DNA of 64,000 bases from an uncultured Shimia sp. (GCA_937897325.1 CALCOY010000025.1:62001-126000); one strand, 5' to 3'; shown: positions 43,407-52,624, counted from the first letter of the stretch. Program-made: numbers and translations. Notes: generated from the letters alone by a model not told the origin.

Positions 43407-45158
43407 ATGGCACGTCAAATGACCGGAGCGAAGATGGTGGTTCAAGCCCTGATAGATCAGGGTGTGGACACGGTATTCGGATATCCCGGTGGCGCTGTGC
43501 TACCGATTTACGACGAGGTCTTTCAGCAAAACGCGATCCGTCACATTCTGGTGCGCCATGAACAGGGTGCGGTGCATGCCGCCGAAGGCTATGCGCGCGC
43601 CACGGGCAAGCCCGGCGTGGTTCTGGTAACCTCCGGGCCGGGGGCAACCAACGCCGTGACAGGCTTGACGGATGCCCTGATGGATTCGATCCCAATCATC
43701 GTTCTGACAGGCCAGGTGCCAACATTCATGATCGGCTCTGACGCTTTTCAGGAGGCCGATACGGTTGGCATCACCCGGCCTTGTACCAAGCACAATTGGC
43801 TGGTGAAAGAGACGGATCGCCTGTCCGGTGTAATTCACGAAGCCTTTCACGTGGCCACAAATGGCCGTCCCGGGCCCGTTCTGGTGGACATCCCCAAGGA
43901 TGTGCAATTCGCACAAGGGACATATTGCGGCCCTAAGCCTTCGGCATCACATTACCAGCCGCAGTTGAAGGGCGACATGGAGACGATCAAGGAATTGGTC
44001 GCCGCAATTGAAAACGCAAAACGGCCCATCTTCTATACTGGCGGCGGCGTCATCAATTCGGGGCCCGGTGCGAGCCAGCTTCTGCGCGAATTGGTCGAGG
44101 CGACGGGTTTTCCGATCACCTCGACATTGATGGGCCTTGGCGCTTATCCGGCCTCGGGCGACAAATGGTTGGGAATGCTCGGTATGCATGGTCTTTATGA
44201 GGCCAATATGGCGATGCATGATTGCGATCTGATGATCAACATTGGCGCCCGCTTTGACGACCGCATTACCGGACGGATCGACGCATTCTCTCCCAAATCG
44301 AAGAAGGCGCATATCGACATTGATCCGTCCTCGATCAACAAGGTTATCAAGACAGATCTGCCCATCATTGGCGATGTGGGCCATGTGCTGGAGGATCTGC
44401 TCAAGGTATGGAAGTCGCGCGGGCGCAAGACCAACGTGGATGCCGTGCGCAAGTGGTGGGGCCAGATCCACGATTGGCGCAAGGTCGATTGCCTCAAGTT
44501 CAAACAGGAAGGTCGCACGATCAAGCCGCAATACGCTTTAGAGCGGCTTGAGGCGTTGACCAAGGATCATGATCGCTACATCTGCACCGAGGTGGGCCAG
44601 CACCAGATGTGGGCGGCGCAATACTTAGGGTTTGATGATCCGAACCGCTGGATGACCTCGGGCGGGCTCGGCACCATGGGTTACGGCTTTCCGGCCTCCA
44701 TCGGTGTCCAGATGGGCCACCCGGATGCGTTGGTGATCAACGTCGCGGGCGAGGCGTCATGGCTGATGAACATGCAGGAAATGGGAACGGCCGTCCAATT
44801 TCGGCTGCCGGTCAAACAGTTTATCCTGAACAACGAAAGACTGGGCATGGTCCGGCAATGGCAAGAGCTTTTGCATGGCGAGCGCTATTCGCATTCCTGG
44901 AGCGAAGCCCTGCCCGATTTCGTCAAGCTGGCAGAAGCCTTCGGTGCTAAGGGTATCCTCTGCGGCGATCCCGAAACACTGGATGACGCGATCATGGAAA
45001 TGATCAGCCATGATGGGCCCGTCATCTTCGACTGCCTTGTGGAAAAACACGAAAACTGCTTCCCAATGATCCCGTCGGGTAAGGCGCATAACGAGATGTT
45101 GCTGGGCGAGGCCGAGACGCAAGGTGTGATCGACGCGAAAGGGAGCGTGTTGGTGTGA
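43407..45158 (+). CDS. ilvI: Acetolactate synthase large (catalytic) subunit
   Basis: A 583-residue thiamine diphosphate enzyme making acetolactate and acetohydroxybutyrate for valine, leucine and isoleucine synthesis. It shows FGYPGGAVLPIYDEV, the catalytic glutamate in LVRHEQGAVHAAEGYARAT (Glu52), TSGPGATNAVTGL, and the ThDP-binding NVAGEASWLMNMQEMGTAVQF stretch usual for alphaproteobacterial enzymes. It lies behind the leader-peptide attenuator and overlaps the next gene by GTGA. Length is normal. Confidence 0.95.
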   Translation: MARQMTGAKMVVQALIDQGVDTVFGYPGGAVLPIYDEVFQQNAIRHILVRHEQGAVHAAEGYARATGKPGVVLVTSGPGATNAVTGLTDALMDSIPIIVLTGQVPTFMIGSDAFQEADTVGITRPCTKHNWLVKETDRLSGVIHEAFHVATNGRPGPVLVDIPKDVQFAQGTYCGPKPSASHYQPQLKGDMETIKELVAAIENAKRPIFYTGGGVINSGPGASQLLRELVEATGFPITSTLMGLGAYPASGDKWLGMLGMHGLYEANMAMHDCDLMINIGARFDDRITGRIDAFSPKSKKAHIDIDPSSINKVIKTDLPIIGDVGHVLEDLLKVWKSRGRKTNVDAVRKWWGQIHDWRKVDCLKFKQEGRTIKPQYALERLEALTKDHDRYICTEVGQHQMWAAQYLGFDDPNRWMTSGGLGTMGYGFPASIGVQMGHPDALVINVAGEASWLMNMQEMGTAVQFRLPVKQFILNNERLGMVRQWQELLHGERYSHSWSEALPDFVKLAEAFGAKGILCGDPETLDDAIMEMISHDGPVIFDCLVEKHENCFPMIPSGKAHNEMLLGEAETQGVIDAKGSVLV

Positions 45159-45592
45159 GCGACCGACATGTCACTCAGATGCGGCTACGATCAAGCGCTT
45201 TGCAGCCAACATTTGGTGAGCTAGACCGATCATCGGAAGCTTATATCAATGATGGCCTGTTTGCGAAATCACTTGCAGATCGCGTTGAGCCTGTTCTGAC
45301 TGCATTTCCTGGCGTTGATTTCGACCGGGTTCTGGAAGATCACGGCGTTCATTTCTATGGAAAACATGATTTCGAATTGCACGTCGTATGCACCAGCTTG
45401 GGGGCTGCCGAGGATCATGAACACCTTGTTTTTTTAGAACCCGCTCAGAAGACTGTTCGGCCATTTCCTTGGCTGAAGTCCTACACAACAGCTCCAATCG
45501 TACCAGATTTGGTGGATGCCCTACGCGCCGCCTTAGAAAACCACCATGACATCTCGGATATCGCTTTGATTGCACACGATGTCCCCTTCTAG
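45155..45592 (+). CDS. Unknown protein inserted between ilvI and ilvH
   Basis: A 145-residue soluble acidic protein starting with GTG that overlaps the ilvI stop as GTGA, and ending 12 bp before ilvH. Its composition is visibly more AT-rich than the ilv genes, with less codon bias. Segments such as LEDHGVHFYGKHDFELHVVCTSLGAAEDHEHLVFLEP do not recall any family I know. ilvI and ilvH are normally adjacent, so this is an insertion into the operon. It could be recently acquired. Confidence 0.7.
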   Translation: MSDRHVTQMRLRSSALQPTFGELDRSSEAYINDGLFAKSLADRVEPVLTAFPGVDFDRVLEDHGVHFYGKHDFELHVVCTSLGAAEDHEHLVFLEPAQKTVRPFPWLKSYTTAPIVPDLVDALRAALENHHDISDIALIAHDVPF

Positions 45593-45604
45593 ATAGGCCC
45601 ATTC

Positions 45605-46168
45605 ATGTCCGCCCTCAAAATCAAAAAAGGCTCAACAAGCCATTCCGCCTATAACCTGCGCCCGACCTTCTCTGACGCGATTGAGCGTCACACGCTTGCC
45701 GTGTTGGTAGAGAACGAACCGGGCGTTCTGGCGCGGGTCATCGGCCTCTTCTCCGGACGTGGCTACAACATTGACAGTCTGACTGTCGCAGAGGTTGATC
45801 ATACGGGACATCTTAGCCGGATCACCATCGTCACATCCGGCACCCCGCAGGTCATCGAACAGATCAAGGCGCAGCTAGGACGCATCGTGTCGGTTCACGA
45901 AGTGCATGATCTCACGGTGGAAGGCCCGAGTGTCGAACGCGAGCTGGCGATGTTCAAGGTCGCCGGTCAGGGCGACAAACGGGTCGAAGCGTTGCGCCTT
46001 GCCGATATTTTCCGCGCCAACGTCGTAGACAGCACGCTCGAAAGCTTCACTTTCGAAATCACTGGCAACCCGGAAAAGATCGACGCGTTTGCCGAGTTGA
46101 TGCGACCGCTTGGTCTGATTGAAGTTGCCCGCACGGGCGTGGCCGCCCTGCCCCGCGGTGAGACCTGA
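45605..46168 (+). CDS. ilvH: Acetolactate synthase small (regulatory) subunit
   Basis: A 187-residue regulatory subunit. The N-terminal ACT domain (HTLAVLVENEPGVLARVIGLFSGRGYNIDSLTVAEVDHTGHLSRITIVTSG) binds the feedback inhibitor valine and a second ACT-like domain follows (ESFTFEITGNPEKIDAFAELMRPLGLIEVARTGVAAL). It activates and stabilises the large subunit at 43407-45158. The start at 45605 includes an N-terminal 25-residue extension before the ACT fold, common in this group. Confidence 0.95.
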   Translation: MSALKIKKGSTSHSAYNLRPTFSDAIERHTLAVLVENEPGVLARVIGLFSGRGYNIDSLTVAEVDHTGHLSRITIVTSGTPQVIEQIKAQLGRIVSVHEVHDLTVEGPSVERELAMFKVAGQGDKRVEALRLADIFRANVVDSTLESFTFEITGNPEKIDAFAELMRPLGLIEVARTGVAALPRGET

Positions 46169-46191
46169 CAAAAGCGTTAGATGCCGCGCAT

Positions 46192-46989
46192 TCAGGAAAA
46201 CGGCTGATCGATCTGCAAAAGCCTGCGGTGATAGGGAAGCAGATCTTCCGCGCCGCAATAGCCCGCGCCCTTCGCCGCGTCGATGACTTTGCGCGACCTT
46301 GGCCCCAGATGTTCGTAAACCATGCGCACGACACGGTCTGATCCTGGCATTTCGCGCACTGTGCGCCCCACATAGCCAACCCAAAAGTTGTTCTCGAAAG
46401 ACGGCACGCGCGTCAAGTAATTGAGTGACGATGTTGTGCCGCCTTTCCTGGTGATCAGCGCGGCGACGCCGTCCTCCTGGCGCAGGAAGAACCCTCGGAA
46501 TTCGCGGGCATCGGGTGTTACCGGTAGGCCTTGGGCCTGCATGGCGGCACGCGCTTCGAACCCTCTGACATAGGTGCTGCGTCCGCCCCGAAAGACATAC
46601 ACGACGCCGATGACAAACTGATCACCGTCGAGGAAGCTGCGCCGGGAAAAGCGATAGAAGCCAGATGGAAATTCGGCCTCCGTCAAATCCGCTGTGCTTG
46701 AGCCGATGAAGGACTTCAACACAGGCCCGGTGATCGGATCATGTACGTCCCGCATATTGCCAACAGGCTCCAGCAAGACACGGGCGTCCACATCAAAAAA
46801 CTCGCAGATTCGTGCCAGCACATCCGGTCTTGGAAAGCTCTCGCCCGACAAGTAGCGGTTGTATTGCGTTCGGTTGATACCCAAGCGTCGCGATAGATCT
46901 GATACAGATTGATACTTGCTGGAAAGCAAACGAAGATTTGCCCCGAACATATTGCGCAATTCGCTTGGTGTTTTTCTCCGCTCGGCCAT
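46192..46989 (-). CDS. XRE-family transcriptional regulator
   Basis: A 265-residue regulator with an N-terminal helix-turn-helix (LRNMFGANLRLLSSKYQSVSDLSRRLGINRTQYNRYLSGESFPRPDVLARICEFFDVDARVLL) and a long C-terminal domain of about 180 residues that I cannot assign. The HTH spans residues 10-75. It is convergent with ilvH (23 bp apart) and divergent from a small unknown gene, with which it shares 227 bp of upstream region. Targets are unknown. Confidence 0.85.
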   Translation of the reverse strand: MAERRKTPSELRNMFGANLRLLSSKYQSVSDLSRRLGINRTQYNRYLSGESFPRPDVLARICEFFDVDARVLLEPVGNMRDVHDPITGPVLKSFIGSSTADLTEAEFPSGFYRFSRRSFLDGDQFVIGVVYVFRGGRSTYVRGFEARAAMQAQGLPVTPDAREFRGFFLRQEDGVAALITRKGGTTSSLNYLTRVPSFENNFWVGYVGRTVREMPGSDRVVRMVYEHLGPRSRKVIDAAKGAGYCGAEDLLPYHRRLLQIDQPFS

Positions 46990-47216
46990 TTTGTGTCCTT
47001 CCCGTGCACCGATCTACCCGTGTCGGTGGTAGCGATTCAATGTGAATTCAGCCTTTGGCAACACTTTGACGCGAACCCGCATCACACCTGGCGCCGATCC
47101 GCCTCAGCCAACCTTGGCCGCGGACACAAATTGCAAGAGTACGTTGCCGACATAAACATGTCATAATTGAATAAAATCGAGTTTTCTCAATCTGGGTACG
47201 AAATTGGGATGAACTA

Positions 47217-47573
47217 ATGATTGGCGTAATCTTATGGAGCGATTCAGTCAGGCGGAAGGCTGTTATCTGGGCGGAGGATCAAAGCGATTTGGTTTTCCTG
47301 ACAGATGCAAACATCGGGGAAGATGATCCGTTTTTTGAGGTTGGGGACGTTGTAGAGTTCGAAATGCATATCGATTGCAACCTACGCCGCGCAAAGGGCG
47401 TCAGGTGTATCGATGCTCTGACAGGAATTGACGCGCGTGAGCGTCTACAAAGCATGCCAAGCGAACAATCCTTCGACGTGGCATCTCGCAGCGCGGAAAT
47501 CATACCGCTGCACAGACCGGATCCTGTCGAGCAACAAGACCCCTTGATGCCATTGGCGCGGATCAGCCGCTAA
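47217..47573 (+). CDS. Hypothetical protein
   Basis: A 118-residue protein (MIGVILWSDSVRRKAVIWAEDQSDLVFLTDANIGEDDPFFEVGDVVEFEM) whose first 65 residues look like a small beta-barrel of alternating strands, perhaps a PilZ- or cold-shock-sized fold, followed by a polar tail. I recognise no family. An AT-rich region with promoter potential lies directly upstream, and the XRE regulator gene is divergent, so that regulator may control it. Confidence 0.65.
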   Translation: MIGVILWSDSVRRKAVIWAEDQSDLVFLTDANIGEDDPFFEVGDVVEFEMHIDCNLRRAKGVRCIDALTGIDARERLQSMPSEQSFDVASRSAEIIPLHRPDPVEQQDPLMPLARISR

Positions 47574-47672
47574 GCTCGATGTCGCTGCGAGGCCATCGAC
47601 GTCGAAAACTCGCATGATTGGCGCGGGGTGGGGTTCTACACTTTGCAAACATAGCAAAGGGAGGACCTCCAT

Positions 47673-48827
47673 ATGGCTCAGACCGACCTGCGCGCCGTTT
47701 GTGCGCCGATCGACCAGGCAAACGGGTTGCCCAATGCGCATTATGTGGATCCCGCCGTCTTTGACGAGGAAAACCGTGCGCTGATCTTTGAAAGCTGGGC
47801 AGGTCTGGCTGCTGGCGCGGATGTGCCCGAGCCAGGCGATGCAAAGCCGATCACATTTCTCGGCATTCCGCTTCTATTGTTGCGGGACATTTCCGGGCAG
47901 GTCCGGGTCTTTCAGAATACGTGTCGCCATCGCGGTATGATCCTGGTGGACACATCCCGCAAAATCGAAGGGGTCATCCGCTGTCCCTATCACAGTTGGT
48001 GCTATGCCACGTCAGGACGACTTGTTACGACGCCGCATGTTGGAGGACCGGGCCAAAATACAGCTCCGGGAATCGAGCGCGAAGATCTCGGCCTGATCGA
48101 AATCCGGACACATATCTGGATGGATGTGGTGTGGGTCAACATTTCCGGCACCGCCCCGGGTTTTGAGATCGCAAATGCAGATCTTATCTCTCGCTGGGCG
48201 GAGTTCGACAAACCCCTATTCCACGGCGGCGCTGGCAGCCGGTTTACGCTGGATGTACAGTGCAACTGGAAACTGGCGGTCGAGAACTACTGCGAAAGCT
48301 ATCATTTGCCCTGGGTGCATCCAGGGCTCAACAGCTATTCCCGGCTTGAGGACCACTATCACATCGAGGCCAAAGGTCTTTATTCGGGCCAAGGCACACT
48401 GGTCTATCGACAATTGCGCGGTGACAACGGAAAGGTGTTTCCGGATTTCGCAGATCTGGGCGGGCATTGGAACCAAGGTGCTGAATATGTTGCACTTTAT
48501 CCCAATGTGCTGCTTGGGGTTCATCGAGATCACGTCTTCACCATCATCCTCACTCCGACAGCACACAACCGCACGGAAGAGATCATAAACCTCTACTATG
48601 CGGCACCAGACACGGATGCGGCTTTGCGAAAACGCAACGCGGTTCAGTGGAAAGAGGTCTTTGTCGAGGATATTGCCGTTGTCGAAGGCATGCAGAGGGG
48701 TCGCCACAGCCCGAAATTCGATGGTGGACGCTTCTCTCCGGCGATGGATGGGCCAACGCACATGTTTCATGAATGGGTCGCGACACGGCTGATCGAGAGG
48801 CGGGCGGCGCAACAGGCGGCAGAGTGA
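47673..48827 (+). CDS. Rieske non-heme iron oxygenase, catalytic alpha subunit
   Basis: A 384-residue ring-hydroxylating-type oxygenase. The Rieske 2Fe-2S ligands are Cys84/His86 (NTCRHRG) and Cys104/His107 (CPYHSW). The mononuclear iron histidines are expected at His211 and His216 in NYCESYHLPWVHPGL. Family members of this compact type demethylate or hydroxylate quaternary amines such as betaine or carnitine as well as aromatics. No ferredoxin or reductase gene adjoins it. A GGGAGGA ribosome-binding site precedes the ATG. Confidence 0.9.
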   Translation: MAQTDLRAVCAPIDQANGLPNAHYVDPAVFDEENRALIFESWAGLAAGADVPEPGDAKPITFLGIPLLLLRDISGQVRVFQNTCRHRGMILVDTSRKIEGVIRCPYHSWCYATSGRLVTTPHVGGPGQNTAPGIEREDLGLIEIRTHIWMDVVWVNISGTAPGFEIANADLISRWAEFDKPLFHGGAGSRFTLDVQCNWKLAVENYCESYHLPWVHPGLNSYSRLEDHYHIEAKGLYSGQGTLVYRQLRGDNGKVFPDFADLGGHWNQGAEYVALYPNVLLGVHRDHVFTIILTPTAHNRTEEIINLYYAAPDTDAALRKRNAVQWKEVFVEDIAVVEGMQRGRHSPKFDGGRFSPAMDGPTHMFHEWVATRLIERRAAQQAAE

Positions 48828-49045
48828 GCGATCTGCAAACAAGGCTCCTCAAGGCGCATGCGCAGGACGATCGCCTGGCATTAATCGGCCTTTATGAAGA
48901 GGCCGCAGAAACCGCCCGAGAGATCGGCGCACGCTGCTTTTTCCTGACACACGCCTATGTCTTCGCGCTTGATGCCGGAGACAAACGCGCTCTGGCCTTG
49001 CGTGAGGCATTGATTGCCGAAGGACGCGAGCCACCGGAGGCTTGA
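48824..49045 (+). CDS. Small unknown protein coupled to the Rieske oxygenase
   Basis: A 73-residue helical protein (VSDLQTRLLKAHAQDDRLALIGLYEEAAETAREIGARCFFLTHAYVFALDAGD), with GTG 48824 overlapping the oxygenase stop as GTGA. The repeat of short helices suggests a single tetratricopeptide-like helical hairpin. It probably accompanies the oxygenase, but no role is known. It ends 4 bp before the convergent DUF2189-like gene. Confidence 0.65.
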   Translation: MSDLQTRLLKAHAQDDRLALIGLYEEAAETAREIGARCFFLTHAYVFALDAGDKRALALREALIAEGREPPEA

Positions 49046-49049
49046 GAGA

Positions 49050-49838
49050 TCAGGCCGTATCGGTCAAAGCCCGATAAAGGTGCCAAGACGCATGACCCAG
49101 CCAAGGCAGCACCACAATCAGCCCAAGAAAGCCCGGCAACATCGCCAAGAGTACGAACAATGCGATCGTCGCGGCCCAGCCGATCATAAGCAGCGGGTTG
49201 TCGGTCACGCAGCCGATACTGCTTAACATCGCCGTGACATAGTCGACTTCCCGATCCAGAAGCATCGGCAAGCCGATCACGCAGATCGAATAGAGCAGCA
49301 ATGCGAACAACCCGCCAACAACGCTGCCCAAACCCAGCATCATCAGACCATTGGGCGTCAGAAACACGCTGAAGGATGTGCTGACATTTGTCATCGGCGC
49401 GAGGCCTAGGAAAAGGGCAAAGATCATGTGCCCCAGAAAGAACCAGAACAGCAACGCCACAATCATCATCATGCAAAGCCAGGGCAATTGGCGTGTGCGT
49501 TCTGCCCAGAGCATCCGCAAAACCTCATCCACGCTGGGGCGCACTCCATCTTCAAGTGCGCGGGAGACGACATAGGTTCCAAGGGCCGCAAAGGGTGCGA
49601 TCAGCGGAAAGCCAAAGACCGCCAGTATCAGCCAAAATGTGTGTCCGGCCGCCATCGTGATCGCCAGAAGCGCCCACCCCGCCACGCAGCACGCGAGGCC
49701 CGCAAGCAATCCATAAAGCGGCGCTGACCGAAAATCGCGCCAGCCGTATCCCAAAGACTGACGCAAAATCGCAGCATTGGGCGCGCGCAGCTGCGGGGCG
49801 CCATGTTCACGTGGGATATGCCGCGTCTGATCGGTCAT
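49050..49838 (-). CDS. DUF2189-type integral membrane protein
   Basis: A 262-residue protein with about six hydrophobic helices. The N-terminal polar part (ILRQSLGYGWRDFRSAPLYGLLAGLACCVAGWALLAI) and the later GFPLIAPFAALGTYVVSRALEDG loop match DUF2189 proteins as I remember them. It overlaps the amidase gene by 4 bp. The family has no established function. Confidence 0.8.
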   Translation of the reverse strand: MTDQTRHIPREHGAPQLRAPNAAILRQSLGYGWRDFRSAPLYGLLAGLACCVAGWALLAITMAAGHTFWLILAVFGFPLIAPFAALGTYVVSRALEDGVRPSVDEVLRMLWAERTRQLPWLCMMMIVALLFWFFLGHMIFALFLGLAPMTNVSTSFSVFLTPNGLMMLGLGSVVGGLFALLLYSICVIGLPMLLDREVDYVTAMLSSIGCVTDNPLLMIGWAATIALFVLLAMLPGFLGLIVVLPWLGHASWHLYRALTDTA

Positions 49839-51238
49839 AGCTGGGGTGGCCGTGCTTCGGGCCAGTTGGTCTTATCATGCCAGGCCGCCGCCAATTTCAA
49901 AAGCAGTGCATCCGAACCCCTTTGCCCGATCAGTTGAATCCCCATCGGTAGGTCGTCGGCACCGCCAAATCCCACTGGCACCGAGATCGCAGGCAAGCCA
50001 ATCAGACTTGCAGGTACAACGACCTCCATCCAGCGGTGATAGGTGTCCATCTCACAGGCTCCGATGTGCGTGGGATAGTTCATCTCAACATCGAACGGCC
50101 AGACCTGCGCTGACGGAATGGCAAGAACATCATAGCGATCAAAGAGCGAAGCCGCCGTTTCAAACCACTCCGACCGGGTCAGGCTGGCCCTCTGTATCTC
50201 GGCCGCACTGAACGACAACCCGCGCGTCACCTCCCATTGCGCGGTGTCCTTCAAAGCCGGATTGCCATTCAACGGACCGAGAGACGCCGCAACCGCAAAA
50301 CTGCGCAGGGTGATCCAACTGTCCCAGATTCGGTCAGACGCAAAGGGCGGCGAAACACTTGACCGGCGCACGGGCATATCGGATAGCGCCGCTTCACACA
50401 GGTCAAGGATGCCGTTCTCAAACGGTAGGTTACCGCCCCAATCTCCCAGCCAGCCAAGGCGAAGGTCGGGTATTTCCTCGCTCAGGTGCGGCAAGGTGGC
50501 TGGTTGGATGCGGCCATTTGGTTGCCTCGGATCCGTACCTGACATGGTGTCCAGAAGCGCCGCCAGGTCCTGCGGGTTGCGCGCCATGGGTCCATTCGTC
50601 GAAAGCTGGTGCAGAAACGTGTCGCCCTTGGGTTCAGACGGGACAAGCGACCAAGTCGGACGCATTCCGTAAACATTGTTCCAAGCCGCCGGATTGCGCA
50701 GTGAACCCATCATGTCGGACCCATCCGCGAGGCTCAGCATACCAGATGCAAGCGCTACCGCAGCCCCACCCGAAGACCCCCCTGCTGACCGTTCCAGATT
50801 GTAGGGGTTTCGCGTCGGACCAAAAACGGGGTTGAACGTGTGGCTGCCCAGCCCGAATTCCGGCGTGTTCGTCTTGCCGATGACGATAGCTCCTGCCCGG
50901 CGAAGGCGCGCGACCATGATGTCGTCTCGTTCGGCGATCTCTCCGGCAAACAGCGTTGATCCCATTGAAGTGGGAAAGCCACCTGCATTGGCCAGGTCTT
51001 TGATCGCGATCGGTATACCATGCAGCCAGCCCTTGCGATCTGTCTGATCGGCCGCATGTGCTTCAGCCAGAAGCGACTGACGGTCGCGCAACGAAACGAT
51101 CGCATTGACCGAGCTGTTCGTCGCTGCGATCCGATCAAGCGTGGCCTCCATCAGTTCCACAGCCTTGCGCTGCCCTAAAGCGATTTCGGAGGAAAGCGCC
51201 AAAGCCGGTTTTATACGTGCATCCATGTCCTGATCCAT
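49835..51238 (-). CDS. Amidase (amidase signature family)
   Basis: A 467-residue amidase-signature enzyme. It shows the catalytic Lys in GIPIAIKDLAN, the glycine/serine stretch ERSAGGSSGGAAVALASGMLSLADGSDMMGS holding the cis-Ser/Ser nucleophile pair, and the GPMARNPQDLAALLD motif. It hydrolyses amides to acid plus ammonia, but the substrate is open. It is co-transcribed with the downstream DUF2189-like gene. It is not a GatA, since no gatB or gatC is nearby. Confidence 0.88.
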   Translation of the reverse strand: MDQDMDARIKPALALSSEIALGQRKAVELMEATLDRIAATNSSVNAIVSLRDRQSLLAEAHAADQTDRKGWLHGIPIAIKDLANAGGFPTSMGSTLFAGEIAERDDIMVARLRRAGAIVIGKTNTPEFGLGSHTFNPVFGPTRNPYNLERSAGGSSGGAAVALASGMLSLADGSDMMGSLRNPAAWNNVYGMRPTWSLVPSEPKGDTFLHQLSTNGPMARNPQDLAALLDTMSGTDPRQPNGRIQPATLPHLSEEIPDLRLGWLGDWGGNLPFENGILDLCEAALSDMPVRRSSVSPPFASDRIWDSWITLRSFAVAASLGPLNGNPALKDTAQWEVTRGLSFSAAEIQRASLTRSEWFETAASLFDRYDVLAIPSAQVWPFDVEMNYPTHIGACEMDTYHRWMEVVVPASLIGLPAISVPVGFGGADDLPMGIQLIGQRGSDALLLKLAAAWHDKTNWPEARPPQL

Positions 51239-51324
51239 CCGGAAATGCTGATCGGATTGGTCACAACTGGCAAGTGTTCAGGCGGCGCCCCACCCAATTA
51301 AATCAGTCTTACAAGCCGAACGCC

Positions 51325-52449
51325 CTATCCTTCTTGAGCGTCCGCCCGGCTTTTGCCGCTGGCATCCATCGCCAGCGTGGCCGCCATGAATCCGTCAATA
51401 TCGCCGTCCAGAACGCCTTTGGTATCGGATGTTTCGTGGTTGGTACGCAGATCCTTGACCATCTGATAGGGCTGTAGAACGTAAGACCGGATCTGGTTGC
51501 CCCAACCCGCATCGCCCTTGCTTTCATGCGCTTCGTTGATGGCGGCGCTGCGCCGGTCTAACTCAAGTTGGTACAGCCGCGACTTCAACGCCTTCATCGC
51601 AATATCGCGGTTCTGGTGCTGCGATTTCTCGGAAGATGTCACTACAATGCCGGTGGGATGGTGGGTGATCCGCACAGCCGAATCCGTTGTGTTGACATGC
51701 TGCCCGCCGGATCCAGAGGACCGATAAGTGTCAATCCGAATGTCTGCCGGGTTGACACTTATCTCGATATTGTCGTCTACCACCGGATAAACCCAGACCG
51801 ACGAAAAGGAGGTATGGCGTTTGGCGGCGGAATCGAAGGGACTGATGCGCACCAACCTATGCACGCCCGACTCCGACTTCAGCCATCCATATGCATTATG
51901 ACCGGACACTTTATAGGTCGCGGACTTGATGCCCGCTTCATCTCCATCGTTCATGGATTGCAGCTCGACCTTGTAACCTTTCTTTTCTGCCCAGCGGACA
52001 TACATCCGCGACAGCATGCCGGCCCAGTCGCAACTTTCCGTGCCCCCGGCACCTGCGTTAATCTCAAGAAATGTATCATTGGCATCGGCTTCGCCATCCA
52101 GAAGCGCTTCAAGCTCTTTCTGCGCAGCCTTTTCAGCAAGCGCCTTGATTGCCGACTCGGCCTCCGTAACAACTTCCGCGTCGTCTTCCATCTCGCCCAG
52201 TTCGATCAATTCGACATTGTCGCTTAGTTCCTGCTTGATGGCGTCATGGGTTTCCATCGCATCAAGCAAGGTCTGCCGGTCACGCATCAACTTCTGTGCT
52301 GCCTCTGGATCATCCCAAAGGTTCGGGTCCTCAACTCGCGCATTGAATTCCTCAAGCCGGTGCTGCGCTGTCTCGGCGCCCAATCGCTGCGACAAAAGCC
52401 CAAGCGACTTTTCGATCTCTGCCACAATGTTTTGAACTTCTGCGCGCAT
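51325..52449 (-). CDS. prfB: Peptide chain release factor 2
   Basis: A 374-residue RF2 that recognises UGA and UAA stop codons. The tripeptide anticodon SPF lies in RLVRISPFDSAAKRH, and the peptidyl-hydrolysis GGQ in SSGSGGQHVNTTDSAVRITH. The reading frame is continuous from the N-terminus, so this gene lacks the programmed +1 frameshift known from E. coli prfB. I chose the ATG at 52449 (MRAEVQNIVAEIEKSLG), the family start, over the frame extension of 5 codons. Confidence 0.95.
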   Translation of the reverse strand: MRAEVQNIVAEIEKSLGLLSQRLGAETAQHRLEEFNARVEDPNLWDDPEAAQKLMRDRQTLLDAMETHDAIKQELSDNVELIELGEMEDDAEVVTEAESAIKALAEKAAQKELEALLDGEADANDTFLEINAGAGGTESCDWAGMLSRMYVRWAEKKGYKVELQSMNDGDEAGIKSATYKVSGHNAYGWLKSESGVHRLVRISPFDSAAKRHTSFSSVWVYPVVDDNIEISVNPADIRIDTYRSSGSGGQHVNTTDSAVRITHHPTGIVVTSSEKSQHQNRDIAMKALKSRLYQLELDRRSAAINEAHESKGDAGWGNQIRSYVLQPYQMVKDLRTNHETSDTKGVLDGDIDGFMAATLAMDASGKSRADAQEG

Positions 52450-52545
52450 CACTCGCCCCGGCATGCCAACTTGAACTCAAGCTGATACAAGACCCCCCCA
52501 CCGACGGCAATCCGGAACTCATTGCTTCTCTGGGTCGAAAATGTC

Positions 52546-52624
52546 CCGGAGCGCGAGGCAGAGCCTCGCTACAGCGATCCCAACGGGATCGCAAAACATC
52601 GCGTGCGGGCGCAGCCCGCTCCGG
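52546..52624. repeat. Cloverleaf-like nested inverted repeats between ponA and prfB
   Basis: An outer CCGGAGC (52546-52552) / GCTCCGG (52618-52624) pair encloses three perfect hairpins, each with a 3-nt loop: 52553-52569 (7-bp stem), 52574-52592 (8-bp, GCGATCCC arms) and 52605-52619 (6-bp). The outer and last stems share two bases, so they compete at one edge. The element begins immediately after the penicillin-binding-protein stop codon and ends 97 bp before the RF2 start. It could be a terminator, an mRNA-processing site or a dispersed repeat. Confidence 0.7.

Noticed and set aside
51325-52464. Programmed frameshift in prfB
   Set aside because: The reading frame is continuous from the start codon to the stop, so no frameshift is needed.
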